Of a DNA stretch of 64,000 nucleotides, positions 18,072-30,933 are shown in pieces. The notes beneath the pieces are model-generated. The model saw only the letters and a list, made by a program, of their open reading frames with translations. It was not told where the DNA came from and ran no database searches. Within the stretch, counting starts at the first letter, position 1. Every line of letters starts with the position of its first letter. Both the position numbers and the translations under genes were made by a program. Source of the stretch: Adiantum capillus-veneris (taxonomy: Eukaryota > Streptophyta > Polypodiopsida > Polypodiales > Pteridaceae); NCBI GenBank assembly GCA_014529385.2, contig CM043959.1, positions 4,964,545 to 5,028,544 on the forward strand, given 5' to 3'.

Positions 18072-18432
18072 GCTTGGGCTCAAGTGGTTACGACCTTTTA
18101 CCCCAGATCCCAAGGGGTCGAGATCAAATCTGTCACCACAATTTTTACATGTAAGAGAAGAGAAATGGTAGTAGTAATCTTGAATCAGGCAAGGCTCCAT
18201 ACTTTATGTACATTGAAATGTTTTGACTTTTGAAGTTCAAACCCCCATAGACCTTCAGTGGTTACAACCTTTTACCCCAGATCCCAAGCGTTCGAGATCA
18301 AATCTGTCACCACAATTTTTACATGTAAGAGAAGAGAAATGGTAGTAGTAATCTTGAATCAGGCGAGGTTCCATACTTTATGTACATTGAAATGTTTTGA
18401 CTTTTGGAGTTCAAACCCCCATAGACCTTCAT
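18072..18432 (+). repeat. Two-copy tandem repeat (period about 174 bp) with tRNA-like A/B-box heads, possible SINE dimer
   Basis: Units start near 18084 and 18258 (GTGGTTACRACCTTTTACCCC). Unit 1 has GGGCTCAAGTGGTTA, like a pol III A box, and about 35 bp later GGGGTCGAGATC; unit 2 has GCGTTCGAGATC, close to the B-box consensus GGTTCGANNCC. Bodies are nearly identical (TCACCACAATTTTTACATG..TTCAAACCCCCATAGACC). The spacing fits a tRNA-derived SINE head. No poly(A) or target duplication was found, so the identity is tentative. Confidence 0.45.
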
Positions 18433-18689
18433 TGCGACAGACTTGTATTCATGTTTTTATCACTAGTTCTATTCACTCCTCGAAACCAACCATTTGGTGT
18501 TTGTCCTTATTTAGAGAAACGATATCGTTTTTATTTTTTTTGGAAATGCTCGTCAATTGTGAGCTATGTTTATAGTAATCAACCAAAAAATCACATCACA
18601 ATCTCATGAAAACCAAGTGCCACACGAGATCTAAGCAATGAAAAGAAGCAATATCATGTATATTCTTTTTAAAAGTGCTCAGTTGAGCT

Positions 18690-19290
18690 TCAATTGTATT
18701 AATCACAAAAAGTTACAATCAGCACTGGCATATCCTTTGCACAGGGAACTCCATAAAGAAATACATCGCTTCTCTTCTTGTTGAGCTTGCAACTTTTATT
18801 CCTTCTACGAATGATATTCCATTTGCATGACTCCAGAAGAGAATTTGTGTCCAGAGGATCACACTTCTTTTGAAAGAGTAACTCATTTCTAGACTACCAT
18901 ATTGTCCTCAATGTTGTAGCTCTTATTATGCAGATGCAAGTCAATAGATCCTCATCTTCAATGCATCTCGAGCCCATAGCAAGGCTAGTGCTCTGGCTTT
19001 GGCTTTATCTTCGATTGGCATGAATCCAAAGAGAACCTTCCAAAGTAATACTTTGTCTCTCTCTTCACATTTGGCTTTCCATATGTTTCCAACCACTTGA
19101 GACCATTTTCTTGCATCCTAATTTTTGGATCCAATCTTGTTGAGGTGTTCGCTCCATGCCTCTAAAGAGCATAGCTTTTCTCATATCGATTTAGTCTTTC
19201 TCCAGGCCACTTCAAAGCTTTCCAATCCAGCGGTGTGGAGCAAGGAGGAAGGGTTAGCTGTGAGATTTTTCCAAGAAGTCTACCATGAGG
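18690..19290 (-). pseudogene. LINE C-terminal remnant (zinc-segment region)
   Basis: Read on the minus strand, broken frames give ERDKVLLWKVLFGFMPIEDKAKARA, split over several shifts and stops. Downstream come ATTLRTIW*SRNELLFQKKC and SLLESCKWNIIRRRNKSCKL. Such W-K-LLWKLL..P..D.. and W..RN..F patterns are typical of the region after reverse transcriptase in plant LINEs. The Cys/His cluster itself is not clearly preserved. Confidence 0.45.
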
Positions 19291-19549
19291 ATCTCCTCTC
19301 ACAGTGAGAGATTGCACCATAGCTTAAGATGCTCCAAGGATTTAGCCCCAAAAGAAAAAAAAAGATGCTCCAAGGATTGTCAATCCCCTTTTTGATGATC
19401 CCAAAAAGAATCCAAGGTGAAAAACCCTTTATTATTAATATTACAGTCTATTTCACTCCAATGGTTATTAATGCCCAAGTCTTCCACAATATGGCCCCAA
19501 GGAGACCAGTGACGAGCATTACCCATAATATCATGTATCTTATCAAAGG

Positions 19550-19790
19550 GTCATCATCTATACTATTTATAATGGAGCTTCAAATTTTCAAGCAAGGAGG
19601 GGACATCCACTTGTCATGCATTGATTGACTTCAAAGAAAACCTTTCAAAACTTCTAATTTAAAATACAAATCTATTATATATCTATACTATATAATGGAG
19701 AGGACATCCACTTCTCATGCATTGGTTGACTTCAAAGAAAACCTTTCAATACTTCTAATTTAAAATGCAAAAGTGAACGGTAAGAAGATT
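19550..19790. repeat. Imperfect tandem duplication of about 130 bp
   Basis: ATCTATACTATTTATAATGGAG..GGACATCCACTTGTCATGCATT..TTCAAAGAAAACCTTTC is repeated as ATCTATACTATATAATGGAGAGGACATCCACTTCTC.. . A smaller duplicate (AAGATGCTCCAAGGATT) lies at 19327-19378. No gene is seen. Confidence 0.8.
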
Positions 19791-19799
19791 TGAAATGTA

Positions 19800-20556
19800 A
19801 ATGTGAATGGTAACATTGATTTTCAATTTAAAATGCAAAAGGGGAGGGTTGACCTCATATTGAGAGGCCTATTTTGCAAAGCCATGCCATTTATGGTGTG
19901 CACTCAACTCACCATATTTAGTTACCTCAATAAGATCTAATGTCTAGGAACCTTCTGATCTTTGAGAAAAAATTGGTTGTGGCTCAGTTTGATCTAAAAG
20001 GGTCTTTAAGTAAGTAAAAGGGAAGGGTAAGAAGATTTGAAATGAGAAAGTGAATGAAAGAAATGAAAAGCCTTTTGTCAATGGAAAGCCAAAAGATTTT
20101 TTAATGTACATAATCTACAAGTTTAAGTTCAAGTGCACATTAAAAAAAAAAAGGGGACAATTTTGGTGGAGGATTTTTTATTCTATGAAAATCTAATTTT
20201 TGAAGATATATTTGGCTTTGTTTTTTCAAGGGGCTTCTTTTAATATTAACATTGATATTTTTTGAAAATTTATGCAAGTTTATATTTCAAATTTTCAAAA
20301 AATAGTTATAAAGAGACACTTCTATACCCTTCTTAAGTGCTTAAAATATTGCTAAACATTAGGAACATGTGTTGTTGTCTCTCCTCTCCCAATCCGTCAT
20401 TATTGCAGTGAGTGCTTGTATGTATGTGCATGTACATGACAGAGACCCTAACGAAAACTTGAGCATTGAGTATGTTTTTGTGAAGAGAGGGGGGTTTGCA
20501 TGCTTACAACAAAGTTGGTCCATCCGTGGCCCAGTTCTAGATGTAGCTCAGGTATG
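19800..20556. other. Stretch without a recognised gene
   Basis: AT-rich noncoding sequence. The small open frame at 20369-20611 runs into GA and G repeats and shows no family motif. Confidence 0.5.
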
Positions 20557-20683
20557 TCACGAGAGAGAGAGAGAGAGGGGGGGGGGGGGGGGGGGGTGGG
20601 TTTGTGGATAGCCCACTATCAAATTTTTGGGAGTACATTTGCTTGCATGAATCACCTTTTGGGATGGTAGATATCACATTGTC

Positions 20684-20725
<42 letters not shown>

Positions 20726-21124
20726 GAGGGGCGTTGATCAACAAGAAGAAGGGAGTACAGAGAGGTTAAGTGCATGTGTGTGTATGACAGAGAAAGACAT
20801 AGAGACAGAGAGATCAAAAAGGCGCTACTCAATGAAAGAAAGATAATTAGAGAGAGAGAGAGAGAGATAGATAGATCAAAAAGAGGTTGATTTTTGACAA
20901 CAGCTTAAGTTGAAGTATCCTCAATTTTTGGTAAAGATAATAAACCAGGTTTTTCTTAAGATGAAATGGTGGATGGATTATACATACATAAAAATAGATA
21001 GATGGAGGGGGAGAGAGAAAAAGAAGACAAGGTCTACCTTCAATAAATCTTGGACGTTGGACCTTTTCCTTAGAAGGAAATTTTGATCATCTTTCTACTA
21101 CATTTGGGCAATAAAGGGATTTTT

Positions 21125-21173
<49 letters not shown>

Positions 21174-21375
21174 GAAGAGGCGATCTGTATTACTTCAAAA
21201 CAACTCTTATAATGGCTGAATGGTGATGATTCTGAGAAAGAACCTGAAACTGTGAAATTTGAGTACAACTAGCCACATAGACAAATTTTAAGGTTTAAAA
21301 TTTGCCCATGGTAAGATAAATGGAAAGAGGATGACAGTAGCCTCACAAAGATAGGCACTTCCAACAAAATCACTC

Positions 21376-21419
<44 letters not shown>

Positions 21420-21521
21420 CACACACACACATACACACACACACACACAGACAAACACACACACACACACGCACATGAGGAGAATTTCTAATGTATGTGT
21501 ATGTATGTATGTATATATAGA

Positions 21522-21553
<32 letters not shown>

Positions 21554-21655
21554 TCTCCCATCATCCATACATACATAGGCACACACACACACGTGTGTGT
21601 GTGTATGTTTTTGTGTGTTTATGTGTGTATTTATACACATACATACATACATATA

Positions 21656-21699
<44 letters not shown>

Positions 21700-21720
21700 G
21701 GCGCGTGCGTGCACACAGTA
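20557..21720. repeat. Microsatellite cluster: GA, poly-G, CT, CA and TG runs
   Basis: GA runs occur at 20560-20576, 20690-20721 and 20850-20868. A G homopolymer-like run lies at 20577-20596, and CT runs at 21129-21168 and 21381-21416. CA-rich sequence at 21417-21474 is followed by TG runs at 21521-21550 and 21660-21697, with ACGTGTGT and TATATGTATGTGTG junctions. Opposed CA and TG tracts 50-200 bp apart are capable of pairing into long hairpins. Confidence 0.9.
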
Positions 21721-22527
21721 TTATTCTCATCAAGGTGAAAATATGACCAAATCAAACATGCCAAAATGCTTCAATTTAGGTTGATTAATGACTCTTGCTG
21801 CTTTACGATTATAGAGATGAGAGTGACAATTGAGCATCCATGAAGTAGTTGGGAGGCTGAAAATGTGAGGAAAGCAAGTTTCAATGTGACAAAATCCGAG
21901 CACTCAAGTAGGATATGAAGCTAATCCTGCTGAACTTGAAAAGGGTACAGTGTACATGCAACAATGGAGAACACTTCCCAAATGTCTCAATATCATGTCT
22001 CATATCAAAGGAAGTGGGAGCTAAGTTGGATCACTGCTCAAGTGTAAAGTGCAAATGAGAAGATAGGCTCAAACATTCAAAGGTGAGTTCAATAGATCAT
22101 CTTGTAAAGATTAACATATGTTAGCAATTGATGGCCATGTGGTAATTGGATTTTTATAAGTTGTCATAACTTCACTATTTTATTTTATGTATGAACTCTT
22201 AAGCCATCACCATAGTATGATTAAGGCTACCATGATTCAATGTCACTCTCTTTTATCATCATTCATCATCAAAGCATTAGTAAGTGTATGGACATGATGA
22301 TGAAGTGTGGGGTCACTTTTAAAGAATGATTTCTTGGTATGAAAATTCATTATCAAAAGACATGGATCTCCTACTTCATTTTAGTGTGTTGGGGCGATGA
22401 GATGATGAAGGATTGCTTCAATTTCCTTCTTACAAGCACATTTAGCTTTAAATTTTTTAAAATTTGATCAGGTTTGGTTCCACCACCAGGTTACAACACA
22501 CCTCCCATTACAGAAGGTCTACAAGTT

Positions 22528-22577
<50 letters not shown>

Positions 22578-23190
22578 TGCACACTCAAACACACACACCT
22601 ACTTAGAGAGAGGAAAAGAGAGAGTGGATAGTTGAAACTCATTGATGCTCGCTTTTTGTCACTCTCAATCTCTTATTCACCTAGCTACATCAGTAGACCA
22701 AGCTCCATATAATCTTACCTCATGGTTTTTTGAATCCTCAAACATAGAATTTTGAAAGGGTTTAGATGATTTCATTATGTATCTTGAAAATGAGTGAGTG
22801 AGTGTAGAAACAAAGAGAGTTGTGAAAATTATGCTAGGCTATGTTGATATGACTAAACAAAGCTTGCGTGACGGGTTGGATTGTGTGTAAGTTCAAGCTA
22901 CAACTACAGAAAAATAATAGAAACACTCTTTTATTGTTGTTAATACAAAGTGACTAAGAGAGAAAGAATATCTCTCTTATTTTTTAAACAATGATAGGTA
23001 GATAAATAAGGCCAAAGATCCTATCCATGTCATTGTTAAAGCCCCCTACAATACACACACATGGTGTATCAACATCTCCACTACAAACCAATTACTTCAA
23101 AGTATTGTCAAACAAAATTCTCAATGGCACTGTATATAGCTTTGTAAATTCCTTTGTAAAGAACAATGCAGTGTATAAAGATCCCCTTTT
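21721..23190. other. Stretch without a recognised gene
   Basis: Noncoding, with a (CT)n at 22531-22574. The sequence around 21790-22060 (TGACAATTGAGCATCCATG..) gives no motif in six frames. Confidence 0.5.
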
Positions 23191-23192
23191 TC

Positions 23193-23196
<4 letters not shown>

Positions 23197-23274
<78 letters not shown>
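23197..23274. repeat. (TG)n microsatellite, followed by GA and GTGTGT runs
   Basis: About 78 bp of pure TG, then (GA)n at 23290-23312 and GTGTGTGTGTGT ending at 23345, where the LTR element starts. Confidence 0.95.
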
Positions 23275-23281
<7 letters not shown>

Positions 23282-23343
23282 CAGAGTGGGAGAGAGAGAG
23301 AGAGAGAGAGAGTGTAAGAGACAGAAGAGAGAGAGTGTGTGTG

Positions 23344-23925
23344 TGTTTACTGAACCAAAGTCAGTTAACAGGAGCTGCTAAATGTCAAAGCTTTATGAAT
23401 GCACATCAAAGATGAATATGAAGAAGCAGTGAAGATTGGAGTTACACACTTTTCACATTTTTCCAAAATGGCCATGAATTGTAATTTTCCGATTTGTTTA
23501 GCCATCGTGATAATTGTAACGTGTTACGGGCTCAATAAGAGTTCCAAGATGTAAAGAATAGGTCATTTAGTGTACCTAGGTTGCAGATACAGTAAGTTGT
23601 GGAGCCTCAAAGGCCTTGGGCACCGGGACATTGCACATTTTAGACCTTGGCTAAGGTACAAAAACCAAATTTGTAAAGTTTTGATCAAGTTTTGGATAAG
23701 AAATACGCATCATGAGCTAATGGCACTCACTTCTCTCCTTCTCATGCTTCCTACTCCCTTGTTGGTTGTCACATTGCAGTTCCCTCTGTTGCATTGCAAC
23801 CACAGGTAAGAGCTCTTTGCATTGACGTAAACATATCATAGTAAATTATAGCTTTTGGTGTCGCCAACCCGCGGCCTAATCTCATCATAAGTAGGAATTT
23901 AAGCTAGGAAACCACAAAGTAAGCA
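23344..23925 (+). repeat. 5' LTR of the non-autonomous element
   Basis: Begins TGTTTACTGAACC and ends at AAGTAAGCA. It matches 25703-26273 across its length, including GTGTTACGGGCTCAATAAGAG and the AGACCTTGGCTAAGGTA block. The exact right end is uncertain by a few bases because similarity runs to GCATAGG. Confidence 0.75.
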
Positions 23926-25702
23926 TAGGTGGTTTGTTCCGAGCAGTTTAGTCAAAGTCAATGATCCGGTTTGGATTAAAGACGAGAAATCAACACAAAA
24001 AGACAAACACATGGGATGGATAGCATCACAATGGAGCTTAAAAGAACAAGAGTACTATAGAGGTAACAGACAGATATAGATACCAAAACCTTAGGTAAGG
24101 GCATATGAATTAACGTCAAGTCCCTCCCAAGAAAGAAGCCCCACAAGGCATTGGCCTTGACAATATCCTAGGATACCTAAGAAGCATGTATATAACAGAA
24201 CAACATTGGAAGATGCTAAAGTCTACCACAACTCTCAAGAGGATACGGAACAGAGACGGATCTCAAAGAATCTTCCTCTTAAACAAGAATTCTACATAGG
24301 TTATACAAAGATTTGGCTACTAGTCAACCACAAGCCAACTGCAACTACACCATACCTGCATGAAGATCTCAAGAACTCAACAAGACCTAGAGCAAATCAA
24401 AGTCAACAAAGGAAATACAAAGGCCCCATCAAGAGATTTGGATTTCTAAGTCTTCCAATGCTCCTAGTTAAAAGCCAAATGCTGACAGTGAACAAAGGCC
24501 TACAAAAACTTTAAATACTCCTATCAACATGCCTAATTGGAGAATCAAACATATAATGGAGTCTTCACAATCAAAGAAGGACAACCCAACCAACACGGAT
24601 GCAGATTCGAAGAAGATAAAACAGGTATGGCAAAAGAAACCATCAATTCCAACTTGGTCCTTCACTAATCCTCTTTTGAGGATTCAAACTTACTTTTACC
24701 TGAAGAAATGTTCATAGTAAGCACAAGAATGTAAGCAGTCAAGTTGCCTGGATGCAAAAAACACTCTTTGGCATAGTCAAAGTCGGGTTGTTGAGCCATA
24801 AAATGAGCAAAGCATTAGTCACAAATCTTCAAATTGTAATAAAATATGTGCTAAGAGTCATAGTTATTAGGCTTACACTCAAGCAGGAAGAGTTCAGCAT
24901 AACTAAGTCATGTCGCTTATGCTAGATGAGATGAGCATAAGAGTCGAAGTCTATTAACTTACAATTGGTGGAGTGTCGTAGAGTCCAACACTCACACACA
25001 GTGCACAGTAAGATGAGAGCACCTATCCTTGACAACAAAAACCATTCTTAAAGGGGTGCCAGCTTACAAAGCCATGTCATGTGCTTTTATAGCTACACCA
25101 TCTTTTTGAAGAACCCCTCAAAATCTTTCTTGCACAGCATATTGTTTCCCATGCATTTCTATGAATGCATATAGGACGTCCGATCATTGGACATATGCAT
25201 TAGACACTGTTTTTCGCTTCCACCTATGCACCTTGAGTGGACTACAACAGCCAAACCAATGTTCCATCATGCTACTTTCATATAGTTGTGGCCCTCTTAT
25301 TTTATTATCTATCAGCAAATAATCCCTTCAGTACTTTATTAATATTTTCCATGCTAATCAATACTTCATAATACGCTTATCCCCAAGGTACTTTTTTTTC
25401 CATTGGATTTTTTCCCTTTGGTCATCTAGGTATTAGACCCTAATTTAGATGCTCATTGTTCTACTTCCCTTATACATACTTGTCATAAATAAATAGCAAC
25501 CTCATCATTATGCTATTACAATGGACAAATGCGACATCATCTCTCACATCAATGAAGATGCTACATCAAAATAAACCTCATCAACAAATTCAACGACAAA
25601 TGAAGACAACCATCCCATCAACAACCAATCGAAACCTTCCATTGCCTCCATGGACACTTCTCAACAGTGCCCGAGCACGGACACTAAAATTGGAAAGGGG
25701 AA
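23926..25702 (+). other. Internal region of the non-autonomous LTR element
   Basis: There is no gag, protease, RT or integrase motif. The longest forward frame (24206-24514) is Gln/Lys/Asn-rich and unrecognised. The region ends in a polypurine tract. Confidence 0.6.
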
Positions 25703-26273
25703 TGTTAACTAAGCCGACGTCAGTTAACACGAGTTGCTAAATATCGAATCCTTATGAATGCACATCGAAGATGACTCTGAAGAAGCAGTGAAGATTGGAG
25801 TTACACACTTCTCACATTTTTCCAAAATGGCAATGTATTGTAATTTCCCGATTTATTTATCCATTGTGATAATTTTAACGTGTTACGGGCTCAATAAGAG
25901 TTCCAAGATGTAAACAATAGGTCATTTAATGTACCTAAGTTGCAGATACAGTAAGTTGTGGAGCCTCAAAGGTCTTGGGCGTTGGGATATTACACATTTT
26001 AGACCTTGGCTAAGGTATAAAAGCCAACTTTCTAAAGTTTTGGATAAGAAATACACAATGTGAGCTAACAACACTCACTTCTCTCCTTCTCATGCTTCCT
26101 ACTCCCTTGTTAATTGTCACATTGCAGTGCCCTCTGTTGCGTTGCAACCGCAGGTAAGAGCTCTACGCATTGACGTAAACATATCATGGTAAATTGTAGC
26201 CTTTGGTGTCACCAACCTGCGGCCTAATTTCATCATGAATAGGAATTAAAGCTAGGAAATCACAAAGTAAGCA
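25703..26273 (+). repeat. 3' LTR of the non-autonomous element
   Basis: Begins TGTTAACTAAGCCGACG directly after a polypurine tract and ends AAGTAAGCA. It keeps a TATA-like TATAAAAG that the 5' LTR lacks. Confidence 0.78.
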
Positions 26274-26590
26274 TAGGCAGGGTATTGGGGCATCATTGCT
26301 AAGCATTTAGATGCATTCGGGATCAAAAACAACTAGGTCAAAATCTTACTGTTGTTAATAATCGAGTTTTTTTCACTTCATCAAAAGTGAGATTTGAGAC
26401 CATAAGCATGTGTATTTAGGTCTTATATACTTGTCTTAGAAGTTTCATAACTTTGTTTGTTGTTTTCCAAGAGATTGACACCCTCTTGTAGCCTCTATGC
26501 ACTAGTCGAGTCAGTTTTGTCCCATGGATTGACAATTATGTTCATGATTCTCGCTATGTCTACAATAAGATAAGAGTGAGGCTAGGAAAC

Positions 26591-26664
<74 letters not shown>
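26591..26664. repeat. (GA)n microsatellite
   Basis: About 74 bp of pure GA. Confidence 0.95.
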
Positions 26665-26666
<2 letters not shown>

Positions 26667-27380
26667 CAACTCATGCATGAGCTTTTTGATAATAGTAAAT
26701 GCATTTTCTTAGCTAATCAAACAACAAAACCTTAGAAATTATGATTGAAATATTATGTGGTAAGAAAGTCTACAAGTCCTCACAAATTATACACCATATA
26801 TACCAAGGTTATACATCCTATCCATAGATTGGACCATGCTATGAACAAAAAAAAAACACCTCTAAGTAGCTTTCTAACCAATAAACATCAAAGAATAGCA
26901 ACTTAAAGCAACCAACAATTACTTTATGTTTCAAGAAGGTTATAAGAATAAATACACTGATGTGGGTGGATTTTCATTGAATTGTCTTTTGAGAGGGTTT
27001 AGATGTCATATCCTCCATTTTTCTATATGGGATGTCATTGTTGATAGTTATATTAAGCTGTCATACATGCATGTTCCCCATTCTATCATGAATGTTGTCT
27101 TTTGCCTATCCTCAAAAACCAAGGTTGACTGATTATACCCATTATACCCATCCAAAAAACTATACATCTCATGTCCTACTACTTGATCTAGTGTCATATG
27201 CATGAATGGAAAAGGAAAGGGGTCCTTAATAGTATAGTCATTTCTTTTTCAAAAATCCACACACACACATATGTAGTTTCCAGTTCTTTTTTAAAACTAT
27301 TTCAAAAACAACCACTCACTCCTTTTTACTTTTGCAATGAAACCAATTTCCTCTTTTACCTTGATTGTGTAGTTTGGATT
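26665..27380. other. Stretch without a recognised gene
   Basis: The open frame at 26926-27132 has no family motif. Otherwise AT-rich noncoding sequence. Confidence 0.45.
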
Positions 27381-27384
27381 CATT

Positions 27385-28220
27385 CTAAACCTTAGAATTC
27401 TTATGAATCTTGCATCTAGCTTCAATGGAATTTTGTGTTGGTATCCCTTTGCATCTATTACTTTCATGTTGGTATGATGCCATGCAAAAACATCCTTTAT
27501 CCTCTTTGAACAGTTTAATCAACTTCTCTCTGAACTCTTCAGGCAAGTGCTTGTTGATCTTGATTGTCTGAGAGTCTTCTACATCTCCTAGTTCCATGTC
27601 TTTGAGTTCCTCTGGTGACACTTCCTGGTGGTTCTTCTATTGTTCTAGTTTACTCAAGAGTTTCCAATTATGTGACCCCCTTTTGACTTTCTATGAAGTG
27701 TGCTAGAATTTGCTAATACTGCTCCTCTAGCTTCATACCACATTGAAATCCAACATGGTTGTTGGGAATATGTTTAGTTTCATTGAGATTATAGTTTTTA
27801 TGTGTGAGTCATTGCCTACATATTCCACTCATTATGAGCCTTGTTAGCCCCACAAGATATCATAACCAAGCCTTCATCATGCCAACTACCCCAAGACTTT
27901 CTAATTGCCAATTAAGATCTAAGAAAATATAAGTATATGGCCCAACCATAAATTGAAGCACCTAAAATACTTCCACAAGATCACTATGCAAGCAAAAGAT
28001 CACTTTAACTTCTTTTTCTACTGCATCCTCAAGATGTTTATACTGAACAACCATCCTATAGGTACCACTGTCAACATCCTTCATAGATGCCACTAGCATT
28101 AAATCCTTACATACATAGACTTCATTCCCATTGCACTCATGAACCAATACCTTTGCATCAAAGCCAGTAGAGGGTTGCCCAACCCACAACTCTAGTAAAG
28201 CACATGTACCCAAGGACAAA
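27385..28220 (-). pseudogene. Ty3/gypsy pol remnant (region just before reverse transcriptase)
   Basis: On the minus strand HLPEEFREKLIKLFKEDKG leads, after a one-base shift, into DVFAWHHTNMKVIDAKGYQH and KIPLKLDARFIRILRFRMN. The pattern L..L...FK..DVFAW...M is the hallmark of the segment ahead of RT in gypsy pol. Upstream (28219-27962) an open frame with CNGNEVYVCKDLMLVASM may be the protease-to-RT linker but is not recognised on its own. RT motifs are absent, so the element is truncated on the left. Confidence 0.55.
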
Positions 28221-30360
28221 TTAGAATAGCATCACTCTCTCCTACATCATCATCATGTGGTGTCAAAAATTCTTGAACATAGCCCATTATCTCATCCTCA
28301 TTACAATCATCCATCCATGTCTGGCTGCTGCAAATCTCCATCCCAAAACATACGCTGCTCTTTGTGCAAGGCTACCATGTCCTCCACTGATCGATCTTGT
28401 AACTCTATGTCTTCATCACATACATTGCCACACCAACTCTCATTAGCATCAAATGTGTCACCATTTTAGATGACGGTCTCAACCTCCTCAATTTCATTCT
28501 CCTCATCTTCACTTTCCATGTTAGTGCTCAAACTTTCACATTTTCATAGTGTGTCCTTGACATTTTGCACCATAGGCACCTATATGATTTCCACAACTAC
28601 TTTACTCACTTTATTTACATTGGCTTGAAACATAATATCATTTGCACATGTCTCCAAAGTGTTATACTTGCCAACATGATCATTTGCAACCATGATTTTA
28701 TGCACATAAAGGTCATTCACACTATCCATACTAAGTATAGACAAAGGGTATGTCATGCCTCTAGTGACAGATAGCTTTCTCTCTTTTTGCAGTGATATCT
28801 TCAATGCTTCACACCTAGAATTGGGCTCTTTCTCTTGCAATATTATCCTAAGGATTGGCTACAACAAACTTGTGAATACCTCTATACTTTGGCTATTTGT
28901 AAAATCAAAATAAAATTCCCCTTTAGACATGGCTTCTACATGCAACATAGCATCTTTCTAGACTCTCCAAGCATCATCAAATCTTGACCATGTTCCTACA
29001 TAAACAAACTAGTGGCATATTTACATGCATGTTGATGAGGGACTACCTTAATTTCCATTATCACCTTATGACAAGATCTCATATATATACCAATCTCTTG
29101 TATTCCCTATGACCACCAAAATGATACTTGCAAGCTTTTGCACCTCACTTGGAATTGCCTAGCGTATATATTTCAAGTCAAACTCATAAGATGCAATCCA
29201 ATGCTCTGCATACTTGCAACTTGTGAAAATAGATGGTTGTAATGGCACCACCATCATGGAGTTCCCTTCAACACCCAAAATTGAAAAACATCATTGCTTG
29301 AACTCAAACTTTTGACTACACAACTGGAAAATCCCTGCTCCCCAAGTAGGATCACAAAAAGGTGATGGAATGAAAGACACTGTACACACACTCACACAGC
29401 CTTGTACCTTAACTCAACACAAAGAAATCCCTTATTCTCCTTAGCTCACACAAAACTACTCAAGGTTTCAATGAAAAACCTCCCCGCACTCCAAACTTCT
29501 CGAACTACAAGCCCCTTTCTACTCGTAGACACTGCGAAGTGAGTCGAGTTGATCAAGGCTTGGAATCAAATTTTATGGCCATATAAAGACCTAAGAAGTA
29601 CCATCAAAACACCAAAACTCCAGCCACAAAATTTACTATGTTGGACTCCTTGGTGGAGCCTCATCTCCAATGTAACTGATACAGAGTCAGATTGTCTTGC
29701 AAAAAGCCACACCTTCTTCCCTAAATTTCTTGCACACACACATCCATGGAAACCTTAGAAAATTTGTAAACTTTCCCAAGTGCAAAATGGAAGGGAAGAA
29801 ACCCTCATTCACCTCCATGCACTCAAAAATAGGAAGCAAAAAAGTCGGGATTGTGTAGGACAACCTATAGAAACTTTGCTTCCTCTTACACATGAAAAGG
29901 TGAAACTGCTGATATTTGGTCAAGCAAGCTCTATATTGGGAACTCATGACACCATGAGTGGTGTGGAACGAATGATCCTTTTCACACCATTTGGACCTAG
30001 CTTTTGACCCTTTTAGGCCATTTTTTACCAGTTTTGACCCTCGACACACATTTTTTGTGGGAAAAATGTGAAACGTAGCTTGAATTCTTCTCAAATTTTG
30101 TCGGTTTGACAAAAGTATTTTTTCGACCACTTATAAGGTGATTTGTGCATCCCTACATATTGGACATCACAAATAGATAGTAACCGCACATGTCAAACTT
30201 CCAGGTCAAGATGAGCATACCCACACTTCCCACTTTCATTAACCACATTCTAGAAGGCTTTCAAACACACCCTAGAGAAAAAAGAAGTCACTTGGCATAC
30301 TTCAGGGCTTTGGAGAATAGGTGTACTGTGAAAACCTCAACAACATACATTGGCTTAGAA
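28221..30360. other. Stretch without a clear gene; unrecognised coding-like fragments
   Basis: Minus-strand frames at 28840-28580 (SLQKERKLSVTRGMTYPLSI) and 30130-29687 look partly protein-like and may be decayed retroelement sequence, but no motif supports this. The rest is noncoding. Confidence 0.35.
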
Positions 30361-30361
30361 C

Positions 30362-30529
30362 CCAATGTTTCGTGCAAGGACAAAGCACCTTGAGGTGCAT
30401 TTCCACTTCATTAGAGGGACAGACTTGGCAGGCGACATTTATCTTGAGTATGTGATGATGAATGAGCAGGTTGGAGATATCTTCAAAAAGGCCCTTGGAG
30501 TGATCAAAAGCTATGGTGGTTTTGAATGA
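30362..30529 (+). pseudogene. Ty1/copia RNase H C-terminal remnant
   Basis: A 55-codon frame reads PMFRARTKHLEVHFHFIR, then LAGDIYLEYVMMNEQVGDIF and KKALG. This is the characteristic end of copia RNase H (NPVFH.RTKHI...HF.RE....G.I.......Q.ADIFTKAL). Nothing upstream in the same frame is recognisable, so only this 3' piece survives. The 3' UTR and any LTR were not identified. Confidence 0.75.
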
Positions 30530-30860
30530 TGCTTGGCATACAAGATATGGCATTGAGCTTGGCAGAGAGTGTTGAGATTGTGAGCTTAACATGCACTACT
30601 CCTAGATGACTCTCAGTGATAATCATCATCACTGTTGTGCCTTGGTGTATATGCATACCTTTCCTAGTGATACTACAATTGGACTATGATGACTTGGTCT
30701 AGCTATCTGAGTATGGCACATTTATCCATCTAGCTCACTCACTAGCATTTCATACTAGATCCCGTTGTATTGGTTCCCCTTATGTTGTACTTTCCCTTTT
30801 ATGCTTTAGAGACTTCTTATCTTGAGTTAGTGAAAAAAAAAGAAGTAGAAGGTTTGCCTC

Positions 30861-30862
<2 letters not shown>

Positions 30863-30926
<64 letters not shown>

Positions 30927-30933
30927 TGTGTGT
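30863..30933. repeat. (TG)n microsatellite, left half of the tract split by an LTR element
   Basis: A TG array with two interruptions (TTTG, GTTG) ends exactly at the start of the 319-bp LTR. Confidence 0.95.

Larger units (their letters stand above)
23344..26273 (+). mobile_element. Non-autonomous LTR retrotransposon (LARD/TRIM-like)
   Basis: Two direct repeats of about 0.57-0.58 kb flank about 1.8 kb of sequence with no gag or pol. The 3' copy is preceded by a purine-rich tract (GGAAAGGGGAA at 25692-25702) and both copies start TGTTWACT, as LTRs do. The 3' copy has a TATA-like AAGGTATAAAAGCC near 26011; the 5' copy has lost it (AAGGTACAAAAACC). The LTRs differ at many positions, so the insertion is old. 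The primer-binding site after the 5' LTR (TGGTTTGTTCCGAGC, about 23931) is degenerate, and no target duplication was found. Confidence 0.75.

Noticed and set aside
18072-18432. Functional tRNA gene
   Set aside because: The A- and B-box-like words are present, but no cloverleaf with paired acceptor and anticodon stems could be drawn.
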